Positions 20,268-28,777 of a DNA stretch of 35,285 nt are shown here, in pieces. Within the stretch, counting starts at the first letter, position 1, and every line of letters starts with the position of its first letter. The stretch is taken from the NCBI GenBank assembly GCA_948471035.1, contig CAOKRC010000020.1, positions 1 through 35,285 of the forward strand, in the 5' to 3' direction. The position numbers and the translations under genes are program-made. A model generated the notes under the pieces. It made no database searches, was not told where the DNA came from, and saw only the letters and a program-made list of their open reading frames with translations. This stretch comes from an uncultured Clostridium sp. (GTDB lineage: Bacteria > Bacillota > Clostridia > TANB77 > CAG-508).

Positions 20268-20282
20268 TTATCATCACTTCCC

Positions 20283-20549
20283 TTATTTTAACGGTTCTAT
20301 TTTAAAATACTCCCCTTCATTTTGAATACAATCCCACAATAAATATAATTCCTCTTTATGTATTTCCATCCATGCTTCAACTATTTTCTTTTGTTTTACA
20401 GGTAATTTTCCCTCTATCAAATTACCTTCTAAATCGTATATTGCTTTATATTTATTATATCTAATATGAATATGTCTTAAATTATGTTTTTCATTTTTTT
20501 CAAAAAACATTTGAATTAATATACCATAAAATTGTGAAATAATTGGCAA
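20283..20549 (-). CDS. DUF4160 domain protein
   Basis: 88-residue soluble protein with the DUF4160 pattern: PIISQFYGILIQMFF near the start, HIHIRYNKYKAIYDLEGN in the middle, and a helical C-terminus with KIVEAWMEIHKEELYLLW. The start codon is TTG at 20549, chosen because GGAGGTG lies seven bases upstream and residues 2-12 (PIISQFYGI) are the conserved family start. First gene of a two-gene unit with DUF2442. Confidence 0.8.
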   Translation of the reverse strand: MPIISQFYGILIQMFFEKNEKHNLRHIHIRYNKYKAIYDLEGNLIEGKLPVKQKKIVEAWMEIHKEELYLLWDCIQNEGEYFKIEPLK

Positions 20550-20721
20550 ATTGTTTCACCTCCTTTATTATAACATCATATAAAAAATTTTTCAATATTG
20601 GAATTTTTTAGTTAAAGAATAATAACTAATAAGAAAAATATTATTATTAGGATACTATATTATTAAATAATAGTCAATCTAAATGATAAAATATAAAATT
20701 AATTTTAACTTATTTATAAAT

Positions 20722-20748
20722 AAAATAGAAGCCCTTGGCTTCTATTTT
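20722..20748. terminator. Terminator overlapping the end of the sortase gene
   Basis: AAAATAGAAGCC pairs perfectly with GGCTTCTATTTT around CTT. The 5' arm on the minus strand contains the sortase stop codon (20744-20742). Confidence 0.85.
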
Positions 20749-21533
20749 ATTTCTCTTGCTTTTACTACTTGTCTTTGTGTACCATAAGTTCTACACGTGA
20801 TTAATGTAAGCTCTTTTTTTCCTCCTGTTTTTTGTGATGTACAACTTGTATCTGTTGGATCTACTATGTATGTATCATATACTTTATATTTTAAAGTTTT
20901 TCCTGTTAAATCTGTTAATTCTATTATTGCTCCCATTTCTATATCTGGTAATTTTCCAAACATTTTCTTATTTTTATAATTGTGTCCCACAATTACATAA
21001 TTTCCCTCTTCATTTGGGTTACTTCCCCAATATTTTACAAGAGATATTTTTAGTACTTCATCTATATGTTTTTCCTCTGTTTTTAATACTGGATAATTGA
21101 TATCTAATGATGGTATTTTTAAAACTGCATCTGTTACATATTCGGCTCCACTTGAAGTTTTATATATTTCTTGAGGTATAGCTGTATTTTGTTCCGCATT
21201 TTGAATATAGTTTTCTAGGTCTTTTGCAAGTTTTGTTATATCTATTTCTTCTTTATTTGACTGATTTTCATCTAATGTAACAATTAAAACATCATTTTCT
21301 ACCCTAGCTGTAGTGTTATCTTCTATTTCAAAGTTTCCACCAAGGTCAAGGCTTGCTAATATTTCTTGTGAAACTTCTTCGCTTTTGTTTTTATCAAATT
21401 CTGCATATATGTAGTATGAAAATAAAAGACATATCAAAAATACTGATAAGAAAAAGTTCATTTTATATAGCTTCTTTTTTCTTTTCAGTTCAGGAGTTAC
21501 AAATATTTTTTCGGTTACTAATATTTGGTTCAT
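20742..21533 (-). CDS. Sortase (class D/E-like)
   Basis: 263-residue membrane-anchored transpeptidase that joins surface proteins to the cell wall or to each other. A basic N-terminus (MNQILVTEKIFVTPELKRKK) and one membrane segment (about 27-44) precede an acidic stalk and the catalytic domain (about 130-263). The catalytic triad is visible as His in IVGHNY, Cys in LTLITC and Arg in QRQVVK. A single gene with promoter and terminator; no substrate gene adjoins it, but the truncated protein at the right window end has a sortase-type C-terminus. The class is not certain from sequence alone. ATG at 21533 has AAGGAGG upstream. Confidence 0.9.
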   Translation of the reverse strand: MNQILVTEKIFVTPELKRKKKLYKMNFFLSVFLICLLFSYYIYAEFDKNKSEEVSQEILASLDLGGNFEIEDNTTARVENDVLIVTLDENQSNKEEIDITKLAKDLENYIQNAEQNTAIPQEIYKTSSGAEYVTDAVLKIPSLDINYPVLKTEEKHIDEVLKISLVKYWGSNPNEEGNYVIVGHNYKNKKMFGKLPDIEMGAIIELTDLTGKTLKYKVYDTYIVDPTDTSCTSQKTGGKKELTLITCRTYGTQRQVVKAREIK

Positions 21534-21563
21534 ATAATCCTCCTTATTTTATACTACAATATC

Positions 21564-21592
21564 ATTATAGCATATGTTATTTTTTTTTGAAA
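21564..21592 (-). promoter_or_regulatory. Extended -10 promoter of the sortase gene
   Basis: On the minus strand TGCTATAAT (extended -10, TATAAT at 21569-21564) lies 17 bases after TTTCAA, a poor -35, and just upstream of the RBS and ATG. Confidence 0.55.
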
Positions 21593-21674
21593 TAGTTTAG
21601 GGAAATAAATATATTAAAAATTTGTTACAAATTTAGTTTAATATTGAAAGAGTGTATAGTCGTCTAAACACAAA

Positions 21675-21700
21675 TAGCGACACGTGGAGGGAGCGGACTA
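21675..21700 (+). repeat. Element C: short member of the conserved-edge repeat
   Basis: TAGCGACACGTGGAG followed at once by GGAGCGGACT. It has both edges of the A-D family but no long hairpin between them, so it may be an 'empty' form. Confidence 0.5.
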
Positions 21701-21748
21701 AAAAATAATACATGCTGAACTATATCAAAACCCAACAGTATACAAATT

Positions 21749-21774
21749 AAACAATGCCCTTTATAGCATTGTTT
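21749..21774 (-). terminator. Hairpin at the end of the 54-residue gene
   Basis: AAACAATGC (21749-21757) pairs with GCATTGTTT (21766-21774). On the minus strand it is followed by TTTAATTTG. The stop codon lies in the loop. Confidence 0.65.
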
Positions 21775-21925
21775 TTGGTTGTTCTTTATTAATATTCTCT
21801 TTATCAAATATGTCATCATTTTCATAACTTGCGTAATCAATAAAATTGCCTGTGTTCATCTGATATGTTAAATTCATTAGTTCAATATCATCATCAAATC
21901 CAAATTCACGATATGACCTTGCCAT
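21761..21925 (-). CDS. Small acidic hypothetical protein
   Basis: A 54-residue protein starting MARSYREFGFDDDIELMNLT. ATG at 21925 has GGAGG nine bases upstream, and a terminator hairpin closes the gene, which supports it being real. It is acidic (several Asp/Glu runs) with no membrane segment and no recognisable domain. It lies 62 bases downstream of the phosphotransferase gene on the same strand and may be co-transcribed with it. Confidence 0.6.
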   Translation of the reverse strand: MARSYREFGFDDDIELMNLTYQMNTGNFIDYASYENDDIFDKENINKEQPKTML

Positions 21926-21987
21926 ATTTATTTCCTCCACTCAAGAAACTTCATTAGTATTATATACTATTATTTTACAAATTGCAA

Positions 21988-22887
21988 TTATTCGTAAATT
22001 CCTATTCCTCTCATATAATTAATGTATGCATTATCAATATTTGTCCAAATACTAATTTCTTCGTCTAATACAGGATAATTTAGTTTTGTTTTAGATATAT
22101 TTTCATAACTTTCTATAATTTCATTTCTAAAATTCTCTGGACATCTTCCAATAATACGTGCAAGATCAAAGTATTTATTTCCAAATCCTCCAAATCCAAA
22201 ATCTATGATAGCAGAAATATGATTGTTTTCATCTAACAGAATATTACTTGAATTTAAGTCTCCATGTACTAGACATGTATGATCTTTATTTATAAATTCA
22301 TCATGATTCCAAAAGTTCATATCTTCTTTTGCAACGTGAACATTTAATAGTTCATCTAAAAAATCTACTAATTTTAATCCAATATTATTTATTTCAAAAA
22401 TTTCTTCTTTATTAAATTTTGTGCTATGTAATTGGAACATAAACTTTACAATCTCATTTGCGACAATTTTAACTTCTTCCTCAGTCATATTGTTCATTTT
22501 TTCAGCTAAAACTGTTCCTTCAATTTTTTTGTGCATACTAAATGGTCTTCCATCATCATATATTAACTTTAGATTAACTGTGTTAAAGTCAGTTTTTCCA
22601 TAAACAAATTTTGCAAATTCATAATCTTTTACAATTGTCCTAATCCAAAAGTCATCTCTAGGAAATCTAAAGAAAAAATCTCCTTCATTTGTGCATACCT
22701 CAAAAACAATATTTGTCCATCCTGTTGTTACAGAACGTATTTTATTTATTGTTTTATCTGGTAATGCTTTTTTTATTATTGTTTCAAAGTCTTCATCAAG
22801 TGTAAAATAATTTTTTGCCATATAAAATTTTATTCCTTTCTTCACTCTAAAGGCACACATAGTTATAAAAAAATCACATTTCTTCAA
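21988..22887 (-). CDS. APH-family phosphotransferase (aminoglycoside/choline kinase-like)
   Basis: Soluble kinase of the aminoglycoside phosphotransferase fold, up to 299 residues. Nucleotide-binding N-lobe with TGWTNIVFEV; catalytic loop CLVHGDLNSSNILLD (Asp base and Asn); metal-binding IIDFGFGGFGNKYFDLA. The real substrate could be a sugar, choline, macrolide or aminoglycoside; the sequence does not decide, and resistance should not be assumed. Start: TTG at 22887 has a GAGGT seven bases upstream, but ATG at 22821 (MAKNYFTLDEDF) matches where family members begin, so the first 22 residues may not be translated. The guanylate-kinase-like gene lies 11 bases upstream, which implies an operon. 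Confidence 0.82.
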   Translation of the reverse strand: MKKCDFFITMCAFRVKKGIKFYMAKNYFTLDEDFETIIKKALPDKTINKIRSVTTGWTNIVFEVCTNEGDFFFRFPRDDFWIRTIVKDYEFAKFVYGKTDFNTVNLKLIYDDGRPFSMHKKIEGTVLAEKMNNMTEEEVKIVANEIVKFMFQLHSTKFNKEEIFEINNIGLKLVDFLDELLNVHVAKEDMNFWNHDEFINKDHTCLVHGDLNSSNILLDENNHISAIIDFGFGGFGNKYFDLARIIGRCPENFRNEIIESYENISKTKLNYPVLDEEISIWTNIDNAYINYMRGIGIYE

Positions 22888-22898
22888 AACTAATACCT

Positions 22899-23468
22899 CT
22901 ATTTTTCTTCTAACATTATTTTTTTTACTAAACTAATTATTTCATCTTTTGATTCTTTGTCATAGTTATTATATAAAATATAATCGAACATATTTCTTAA
23001 GTTTTCATCTGCAGTAATTCTTTTATAGTGTTCATCAATTTCTAAAAGTCTATCTTTTTCTACTGTAGGATTTAAATGTCTTTCTCGTGTTTTGTTTTTT
23101 GCTACTTCAATATCTGTAGGTAGTAAATAAATTGTACATAAATGTGGGCATACTTTTTTAAAATCAAATATTGTATCATAATGTAATTCAAATACAGTAT
23201 TTTTATCAGAGTTTAATGCCTCATATGTATATGCATAAACATTACCTAACATCTCAAATTCATATGCAATTTTACCCTCATCTCTTAACTTTTGTAATTC
23301 GCTAGGTGTTACAAAAATTTTATCATCATTATTTTTTTCTCCCTCACGAGGTTCACGAGTTGTTATTATTTTTATTTTTTCAAAACCTAATTCTTCTACA
23401 ATTCTATCTTTATAATATGATTTTCCTACTCCAGTTACTCCTGCAAGTGCAAGTAGCATAAAATACAC
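22899..23468 (-). CDS. Guanylate-kinase-like P-loop protein
   Basis: A 186- to 189-residue nucleotide-binding protein. P-loop GVTGVGKS near the N-terminus, then IITTREPREGEKNNDD (the guanylate-kinase TTR.PR.GE motif), GNVYAYTYEAL and a lid-like KTRERHLNPT. This resembles GMP kinase, but the sequence is diverged and it may phosphorylate another substrate. The likely start is ATG 23459 (MLLALAGVTG), six bases after GAGGTG; the GTG at 23468 lies too close to that RBS. It is the first gene of a short operon with the APH-like kinase. Confidence 0.75.
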   Translation of the reverse strand: MYFMLLALAGVTGVGKSYYKDRIVEELGFEKIKIITTREPREGEKNNDDKIFVTPSELQKLRDEGKIAYEFEMLGNVYAYTYEALNSDKNTVFELHYDTIFDFKKVCPHLCTIYLLPTDIEVAKNKTRERHLNPTVEKDRLLEIDEHYKRITADENLRNMFDYILYNNYDKESKDEIISLVKKIMLEEK

Positions 23469-23543
23469 CTCTTTTTCATTGTTTTCATATTATATCGTTA
23501 ATATTAAGAAAATGCAACCTCATTAGGTTACATTTTTCGTTCT

Positions 23544-24029
23544 TCATTCAATATTAAATTCAGCATAAATATAATGATTTGCTACTTCTTTTACTAATCT
23601 ATATTCTCCCGCTTCTAATTCTCCATATAATTTTTCCCAATTTATTTTATACTCTAATTTTCCATCTTCTCCTACAATTCTAGCAATTGCAGGCCAAATT
23701 TGTTCTTCAACTATGCTTGGCATAATATTCCATTTACCATTTTCTCTTTTTTCTATCATATACCATTCTCCATAACTAAATGGTGTTGGATTTTTATCTG
23801 TTATAACAAATGTTGCACCTATTTTGGTTATGGTTTCTTCTTTTACTTCCATTGTTACATTTTTAATCTTTTCATTGTTAATATCTTTCTTATAACTAGT
23901 ATTATTTTCTACTGCATTTCGCTTATTTCCTTCTATATTTGATACATATTTTTTTCCTATTATATAGCTTAATAATATTATTGCCACTAATAATATTATT
24001 ATTAAAACTGTATTTAATTTATTTTTCAT
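23544..24029 (-). CDS. Membrane-anchored protein with a Big_14-type Ig-like domain
   Basis: 161 residues: a basic start, one membrane segment (about 6-25, TVLIIILLVAIILLSYIIG), a polar linker and a compact beta domain (about 60-161). The pattern FSYGEWYMIEKRENGKW then INWEKLYGELEAGEYRLVKEV fits the Big_14 (Ig-like) family of exported clostridial proteins. No enzyme motif. It lies just downstream of the ABC exporter gene ending at 24076, on the same strand, and may be the last gene of that operon. ATG at 24029 has AAGGAG upstream. Confidence 0.72.
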   Translation of the reverse strand: MKNKLNTVLIIILLVAIILLSYIIGKKYVSNIEGNKRNAVENNTSYKKDINNEKIKNVTMEVKEETITKIGATFVITDKNPTPFSYGEWYMIEKRENGKWNIMPSIVEEQIWPAIARIVGEDGKLEYKINWEKLYGELEAGEYRLVKEVANHYIYAEFNIE

Positions 24030-24075
24030 TATTACTCCTTGTATAATAAATACTTACAAATATTTATTTGCTATT

Positions 24076-25819
24076 TTACTGCAAACTTGTATAATATGAA
24101 TTATATAACTTGCTATAATATCCGTCCTTTTCTTAATAGCTCTAAATGGCTTCCCATTTCCTGTATTTCACCTGCATCTAATACTATTATTTTATCTACA
24201 TTTACTATTGTTGCAAGACGGTGTGCTATGAATATTGATGTTTTCTTTTTAGATATTATATCTATCGATTTTTGTATTAAACTTTCTGTGTGTGTATCTA
24301 TGTTTGCTGTTGCTTCATCTAATACAAAAATTGATGGATTGTGTGCAAATATTCTTGCAAATGCTAGTAGCTGTTTTTGTCCACTTGAGAATGATGCTCC
24401 TCTTTCTTTTGCTACTTCATCTATTCCATTTGGTAGTGAATTTATAAATTCTTCTGCTGATGATAGTTTTATTGCTTCTAGTATATCTTCTTCTGGTATA
24501 TTTGAATTTAGTTTTATATTATTTTTAATATCTCTTGCAAATATGAATGGATCTTGCAAAATTATTCCAATATTCTTTCTTAAACTTCTTTTATTTATAT
24601 TTTTTATATTTATTCCATCTAGTAAAATTTCACCTTGCTGTATCTCATAAAATCTATTTATTAGGTTTGTTATAGTTGTTTTTCCACACCCTGTTTTTCC
24701 AACTAGTGCTACACTTTCTCCCGGTTCTATTGTAAAACTTATATTCTTTAGTACCCAATTTTTATTATCGTATGAAAACCATACATTTTTAAATTCAATT
24801 TTTCCTTTTACATCTTTTAGTTCTCTTCCTGTTTCTAAGTCCTCTAAGTATTCTTTATGATCTAATATATCATATATTTTATTTATTGATACAAAGGCTT
24901 CTTGCACTACTTCTATGTTGTCTATTATTCTAGTTATTGGCTCAAATAGTTGCTTAATGTATGTAATAAATACATATATTAAACCTACTTCAATATCTAT
25001 TCCTAACCAATGATTAACACATGCCCATACTATTATTGAAATTGCTAAATTTTCTAGTATTGTCATTAATGCTGGAAGTAGTCCTTCTATTATTCCTCCT
25101 GGTGTCCTTGAATTTCTATAATCATTTGTTAATTTTTCACATTCATTTTGTTTTTCTCTTTGTATGTTAAAGATTTTTATTAGTTTTGCTCCATAAATTG
25201 ATTCTGCTAAAAATGTGTTTAAATTTGTTTTTATTTTTTTTGATTTATCATATATTTTATTTAATAATTTTGTTAAAGTTATTGAAAATATGATTATAAA
25301 TGGTATTACAATGAAAGCTAGTATACTTAATTTTGCACTTAAATAAATCATTACTCCTGCTAGTATTACTATTAATATTACGTCTTTAAAGAATGTTGTT
25401 AGTACATCTTTAAATAATGTTGATATATCTTCTACATCATTTGTTATTCTTACAAATAATTTACCTGCTGGAGTTTTATCGTGAAATGGAATTCCTGCAT
25501 TTTGGGTATATTTATATAGTCTATTTCTCATTGTGTAGATTACATTTTCACCCATCATATTAGTTGTAGTGCTTGTTGTAAAGTCTATTATATTTCCTAT
25601 TATGACTAATGCTATGTATATCGCACCTATTGTTCCTATTGTTAATATCCCTTTTTGGTAAATTCCAAATTTTAAATATTCATCAATTACTACTTTGATT
25701 AAGTATGGCTTTACCATTTCTATTACTCCTATTATTAGGGATAATATGGTTATTATTATGATTGTTTTTTTATACGGTTTTGCCATTTCATAAACCCTAT
25801 GTAATGTTTTGTTTTTCAT
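24076..25819 (-). CDS. ABC exporter, canonical half of a heterodimer, one +1 shift at CGG
   Basis: 580-residue fused membrane-ATPase half-transporter. Six membrane segments (to about 310), then the ATPase with Walker A GKTGCGKTT, signature FSSGQKQLLAFAR, Walker B IFVLDEATANID (catalytic Glu present) and switch His in IAHR. The partner upstream (27859-26113) has the degenerate Walker B, so the pair is probably a BmrCD/TM287-288-type heterodimer. Substrate unknown (drug, peptide or lipid). The shift at 24124 gives the usual tail GGYYSKLYNSYYTSLQ; unshifted translation ends four residues later (GRIL). ATG at 25819 follows the shared hairpin-RBS module. Confidence 0.92.
24122..24124 (-). other. 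+1 shift site: GGA CGG A (ABC exporter C-terminus)
   Basis: The shift replaces the ending GRIL by GGYYSKLYNSYYTSLQ, the common 'LL.KGG.Y..LY..Q' end of ABC exporters. Only the last 16 residues depend on it. Confidence 0.9.
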
Positions 25820-25822
25820 TGG

Positions 25823-25854
25823 TTTCTCCTTTTCAAAATTCTTTAGAATTTTGT
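25823..25854 (-). repeat. 32-base hairpin plus RBS module, copy 2
   Basis: Identical over 32 bases to 11499-11530, with the palindrome at 25834-25853 directly before the AAAAGGAG of the ABC gene. Confidence 0.85.
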
Positions 25855-25873
25855 GCTTTTTGCTTTTACTTTT

Positions 25874-25992
25874 GCAGTCCGCTTCCAGTAGGTAATATAT
25901 TTATTTTTTATAAGTTCCGACACTAGATACAGCCTCTGGAGATTCCACGTACTCCACTTTTAAAAAATAAATATATTACCTACTTCGCACTA
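25874..25992 (-). repeat. Element B: conserved-edge, variable-hairpin repeat
   Basis: Read on the minus strand it runs from CTAGTGCGAA to GGAAGCGGACTGC, with a perfect 23-bp outer stem (25888-25910 with 25961-25983) around a 50-base apical region containing GGAG/CTCC. It shares its right edge with element A base for base (GGAAGCGGACTGCAAAAG) but not the stem sequence. It sits between the two halves of the ABC exporter operon. Confidence 0.75.
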
Positions 25993-26010
25993 GTTTGTAT
26001 TACATTTTTT

Positions 26011-26035
26011 GTAGGGGCAGGCCTCGTGTCTGCCC
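26011..26035. repeat. GC-rich palindromic repeat
   Basis: GTAGGGGC...CTGCCC copy beside element B in the 293-base gap between the two ABC genes. The remainder of the gap (26036-26112) shows no clear feature. Confidence 0.85.
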
Positions 26036-26112
26036 TGACTTCTTTGAACCTTCTTAAGAATTGGTCCTTTTACTTAATTGGGCGGTGAGCTACGCGACTT
26101 GGGAGCTTTACA

Positions 26113-27859
26113 TTAACTAAGTGCCATTTCACTTTTGGCTGATTGTTGTTTATAGAATTTGTAATATTTTCCTTTTTCTTGTAATAGTGTTTCGTGTGTT
26201 CCTGTTTCTATTATATTTCCTGCATCTAGTACTATTATTTTATTTGCATCTTTTATATCTGATATTCTATTTGAGATGATTATACATGTTTTGTCTTTTA
26301 CAAGTTTTTTTACATTGTTTAATACCATTTGTTCTGTTCTATTATCTAGTGCTGAGAAAGTATCATCAAATATAACAATATTACTTTTGTTTAAGAAAGC
26401 TCTTGATATTACTACTCTTTGCTTTTGTCCTCCTGAAAGGTCTCCTCCTCTTTCTCCAATTATTGTATCTATTCCATTTTGCATTTTTTCTATATCGTCA
26501 TATATCATTGCATTTCTTGTACTTTCTTTTATTTCTTCTTCTCCAAACCCATCTTTAAATAGTTTTACATTTTCTCTAAGAGTTGTTGAAAATAGGAAGT
26601 TGTCTTGTGTTATATAACATATGTTATCTCTTAATATTTTTAATGGGATGTTGTTTATATCTTCTCCATTTATAAATATTTTACCATTTTGTACTGGATA
26701 TAGTCTTAATAGTAAATTCATAAGTGTTGTTTTTCCGCTTCCTATTGTTCCTATTATTCCTAAAGTTTCTCCTTTATTTACTGTTACATTTATATTGTTT
26801 AATACTGTTTCTATGTGTTCTGGATAATTGAATGTTAAATCTTTTATTTCAATATTTCCGTGATATACTTTCTTCATTTTGTAGATTACTTTTTACTGAA
26901 ATTTTTTCACGTTCTAAATTAAATACTTTATCTAATCTCTTATATGAAAGCTCCGCTCTTTTATATCTTGAAATAACTGAAGGTAACCATGATACTGGAC
27001 CCACAAATAATCCAATATAACCGTTAAATGCAACAAAATCTCCTATTGAAATGCTACCCTCTAATACTAATTTTGAACCATATAATAAAGATATTCCATA
27101 ACATAAACCAAATCCAATATTTAAACAAGTTGATAACAATGTAGAATGAACATCTACTGCATTATTTGCTTCTCTTAAACGTCTATTTTTTCTTATAAAT
27201 TCTTTTAATTGATTTGTTTCCCCAGTATATGCTTTTGTTGTTCTTATTGCATCAGTGCTTTCTTGCACAAATTCTGAAAGTTCTGTAAAATACTTTTGTG
27301 ATTTTTTAAAACTTTGCTCTAAGTACATTTTTATTTTTATAATAATAAATAGTGTTATAATTATAGGACATAGTGTTATTACAGTTAAAACTATATTTAC
27401 TCCTGACATCATTGTATATGTAGCAATAATCATTGTAAATATAAATCTAGTTCCATAAGAAATAAGTCTATATATAAATGCTCTTATTTCTGTAACATCT
27501 TTTACAAAATATGACATTAATTCTCCATTTTTAATATTTTGAATGTTTGTCATTTTTATTTTCATAAATTGTTCAAATAGTCTATCTTTTATATCTCTTT
27601 CAATACTTCTTGGGACATATCCTACAAGCCATCTCCAAGGCATTCTAACTAGAAGTAACACTATACATATACCCAATAGATAAAATGTATATGTAATTAT
27701 TTGCTCTTTATTTGCTTCTATGTTATATAACAGGTCTACTATTTTTCCTATTATCTTTGGTGGATATGTTAAAAAATAAATGTTTAACATTATAAAAAAT
27801 ACTGTTAAGAATGTAGTTAATCTATATTTCTTTAGTGTTTTTAGAAGTACTTTTTTCAC
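26113..27859 (-). CDS. ABC exporter, degenerate half of a heterodimer, one +1 shift at CGG
   Basis: 581-residue membrane-ATPase half-transporter after one shift at 26860. Membrane domain with about six segments (1-320). The ATPase has Walker A GTIGSGKTT, signature LSGGQKQRVVISR, and Walker B IVIFDDTFSALD, where Asp replaces the catalytic Glu: the mark of the degenerate site in heterodimeric exporters. The switch region reads IISNRIS, so the usual His is missing as well. The unshifted frame stops two codons after the CGG, before any ATPase motif, leaving only the membrane part. GTG start at 27859 with AAGGAAAG upstream. First gene of the operon with 25819-24076. Confidence 0.92.
26858..26860 (-). 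other. +1 shift site: TCA CGG A (membrane/ATPase junction)
   Basis: The shift joins LQNEESIS to GNIEIKDLTFNYPEH, the normal start of an ABC ATPase domain. The unshifted frame ends at TGA two codons on. Confidence 0.95.
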
Positions 27860-28185
27860 TATTTTCTTTCCTTTCTTTTGTATGGTTTTAAGACTAATTT
27901 TGCTAATACTATAATACTCTATTTTACTTAAGTTTTAAACGGCAAAACCCATATGTCTGTAGGTACTATAGCCTTTTTTGTTGTAAAATAGGCTTTTTTT
28001 ACTATTATGTAGATTTTATTATTTTTTTGTTACGTTTTAGTTACATTTGTTATTTTTTAATAAGTTTTTAGTATAATAAAAATGCTATCTATAATTAATA
28101 CTAGTACACATGTAGATATTATTTATAATATATGCATGTGCATGGAATGAAAAATTATATAATTATAAAAAAGGATTTATTTAGT

Positions 28186-28689
28186 ATGGAAAAATTATTT
28201 GAGAATACTACTACATATACTAGTGATGTTTATAAAGAATTTGTTAATTTTCATAACCAGAAATATAATTTAAGGTATCATTCATATACTTTGTTTATAC
28301 TTATTCTTATTGTGTTTTGTATGGTTTTACAATTTAACTATGGAAATATTTTGATTGGTGCTTTATTTGTTTTTGTTATGATAGCTTTTTTAGTTTGGAG
28401 AGTTTTTCATCCTACTTTTTTTGTTAAAAAAGAAGCTAAAAGTGATAAAATACAAAAGCAAATGAAAAATACTTATTCTTTTTATGATAAATATATGACT
28501 ATAAAAAATTCTAAAAATAATATTAAATTTAATTATTATAAGTTATATAAAGTTTTTGAAACTGAAAATTATTTTTATCTTTATATAAATAAAAACTATT
28601 CTTTTGTACTCGCAAAAGATGCCTTTTCTGTTGGTAATCCTAATGAGTTTTATAAGTTTATGAAGAGAAAATTATGGTATAAAATATAA
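28186..28689 (+). CDS. YcxB-like membrane protein
   Basis: 167-residue protein from ATG 28186 (MEKLFENTTTYT), preferred over 28132 because AAAGGA lies ten bases upstream. Two adjacent membrane segments (about 35-75) are followed by a cytoplasmic beta-rich domain with SFYDKYMTIKN, YKLYKVFETENYFYLYINK and a C-terminal F.KFMKRKL, which fits the YcxB-like family. Function unknown. One of only two plus-strand genes; it lies alone between the two ABC exporter operons and contains no CGG. Confidence 0.75.
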   Translation: MEKLFENTTTYTSDVYKEFVNFHNQKYNLRYHSYTLFILILIVFCMVLQFNYGNILIGALFVFVMIAFLVWRVFHPTFFVKKEAKSDKIQKQMKNTYSFYDKYMTIKNSKNNIKFNYYKLYKVFETENYFYLYINKNYSFVLAKDAFSVGNPNEFYKFMKRKLWYKI

Positions 28690-28719
28690 GAAAGTGAATT
28701 AGTCTCACTTTCTTATATT
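28683..28719. terminator. Bidirectional terminator after the YcxB-like gene
   Basis: AATATAAGAAAGTGA pairs perfectly with TCACTTTCTTATATT around ATTAGTC and is followed by a T run on the plus strand. It also faces the converging ABC gene ending at 28778. Confidence 0.85.
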
Positions 28720-28777
28720 TTTTTACTATTATTATATATCTATAGTCAAGCATTTTCTTTCGACATATTATGACATT

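Noticed and set aside
21988-22887. Calling the APH-like kinase an antibiotic resistance gene
   Set aside because: The fold also serves choline, sugar and amino-acid kinases, and nothing in the neighbourhood points to resistance.
27941-28010. Possible terminator (AGCC...GGCT followed by Ts) in the gap before the YcxB-like gene
   Set aside because: The stem is short with a mismatch, and no gene on the plus strand ends upstream of it.
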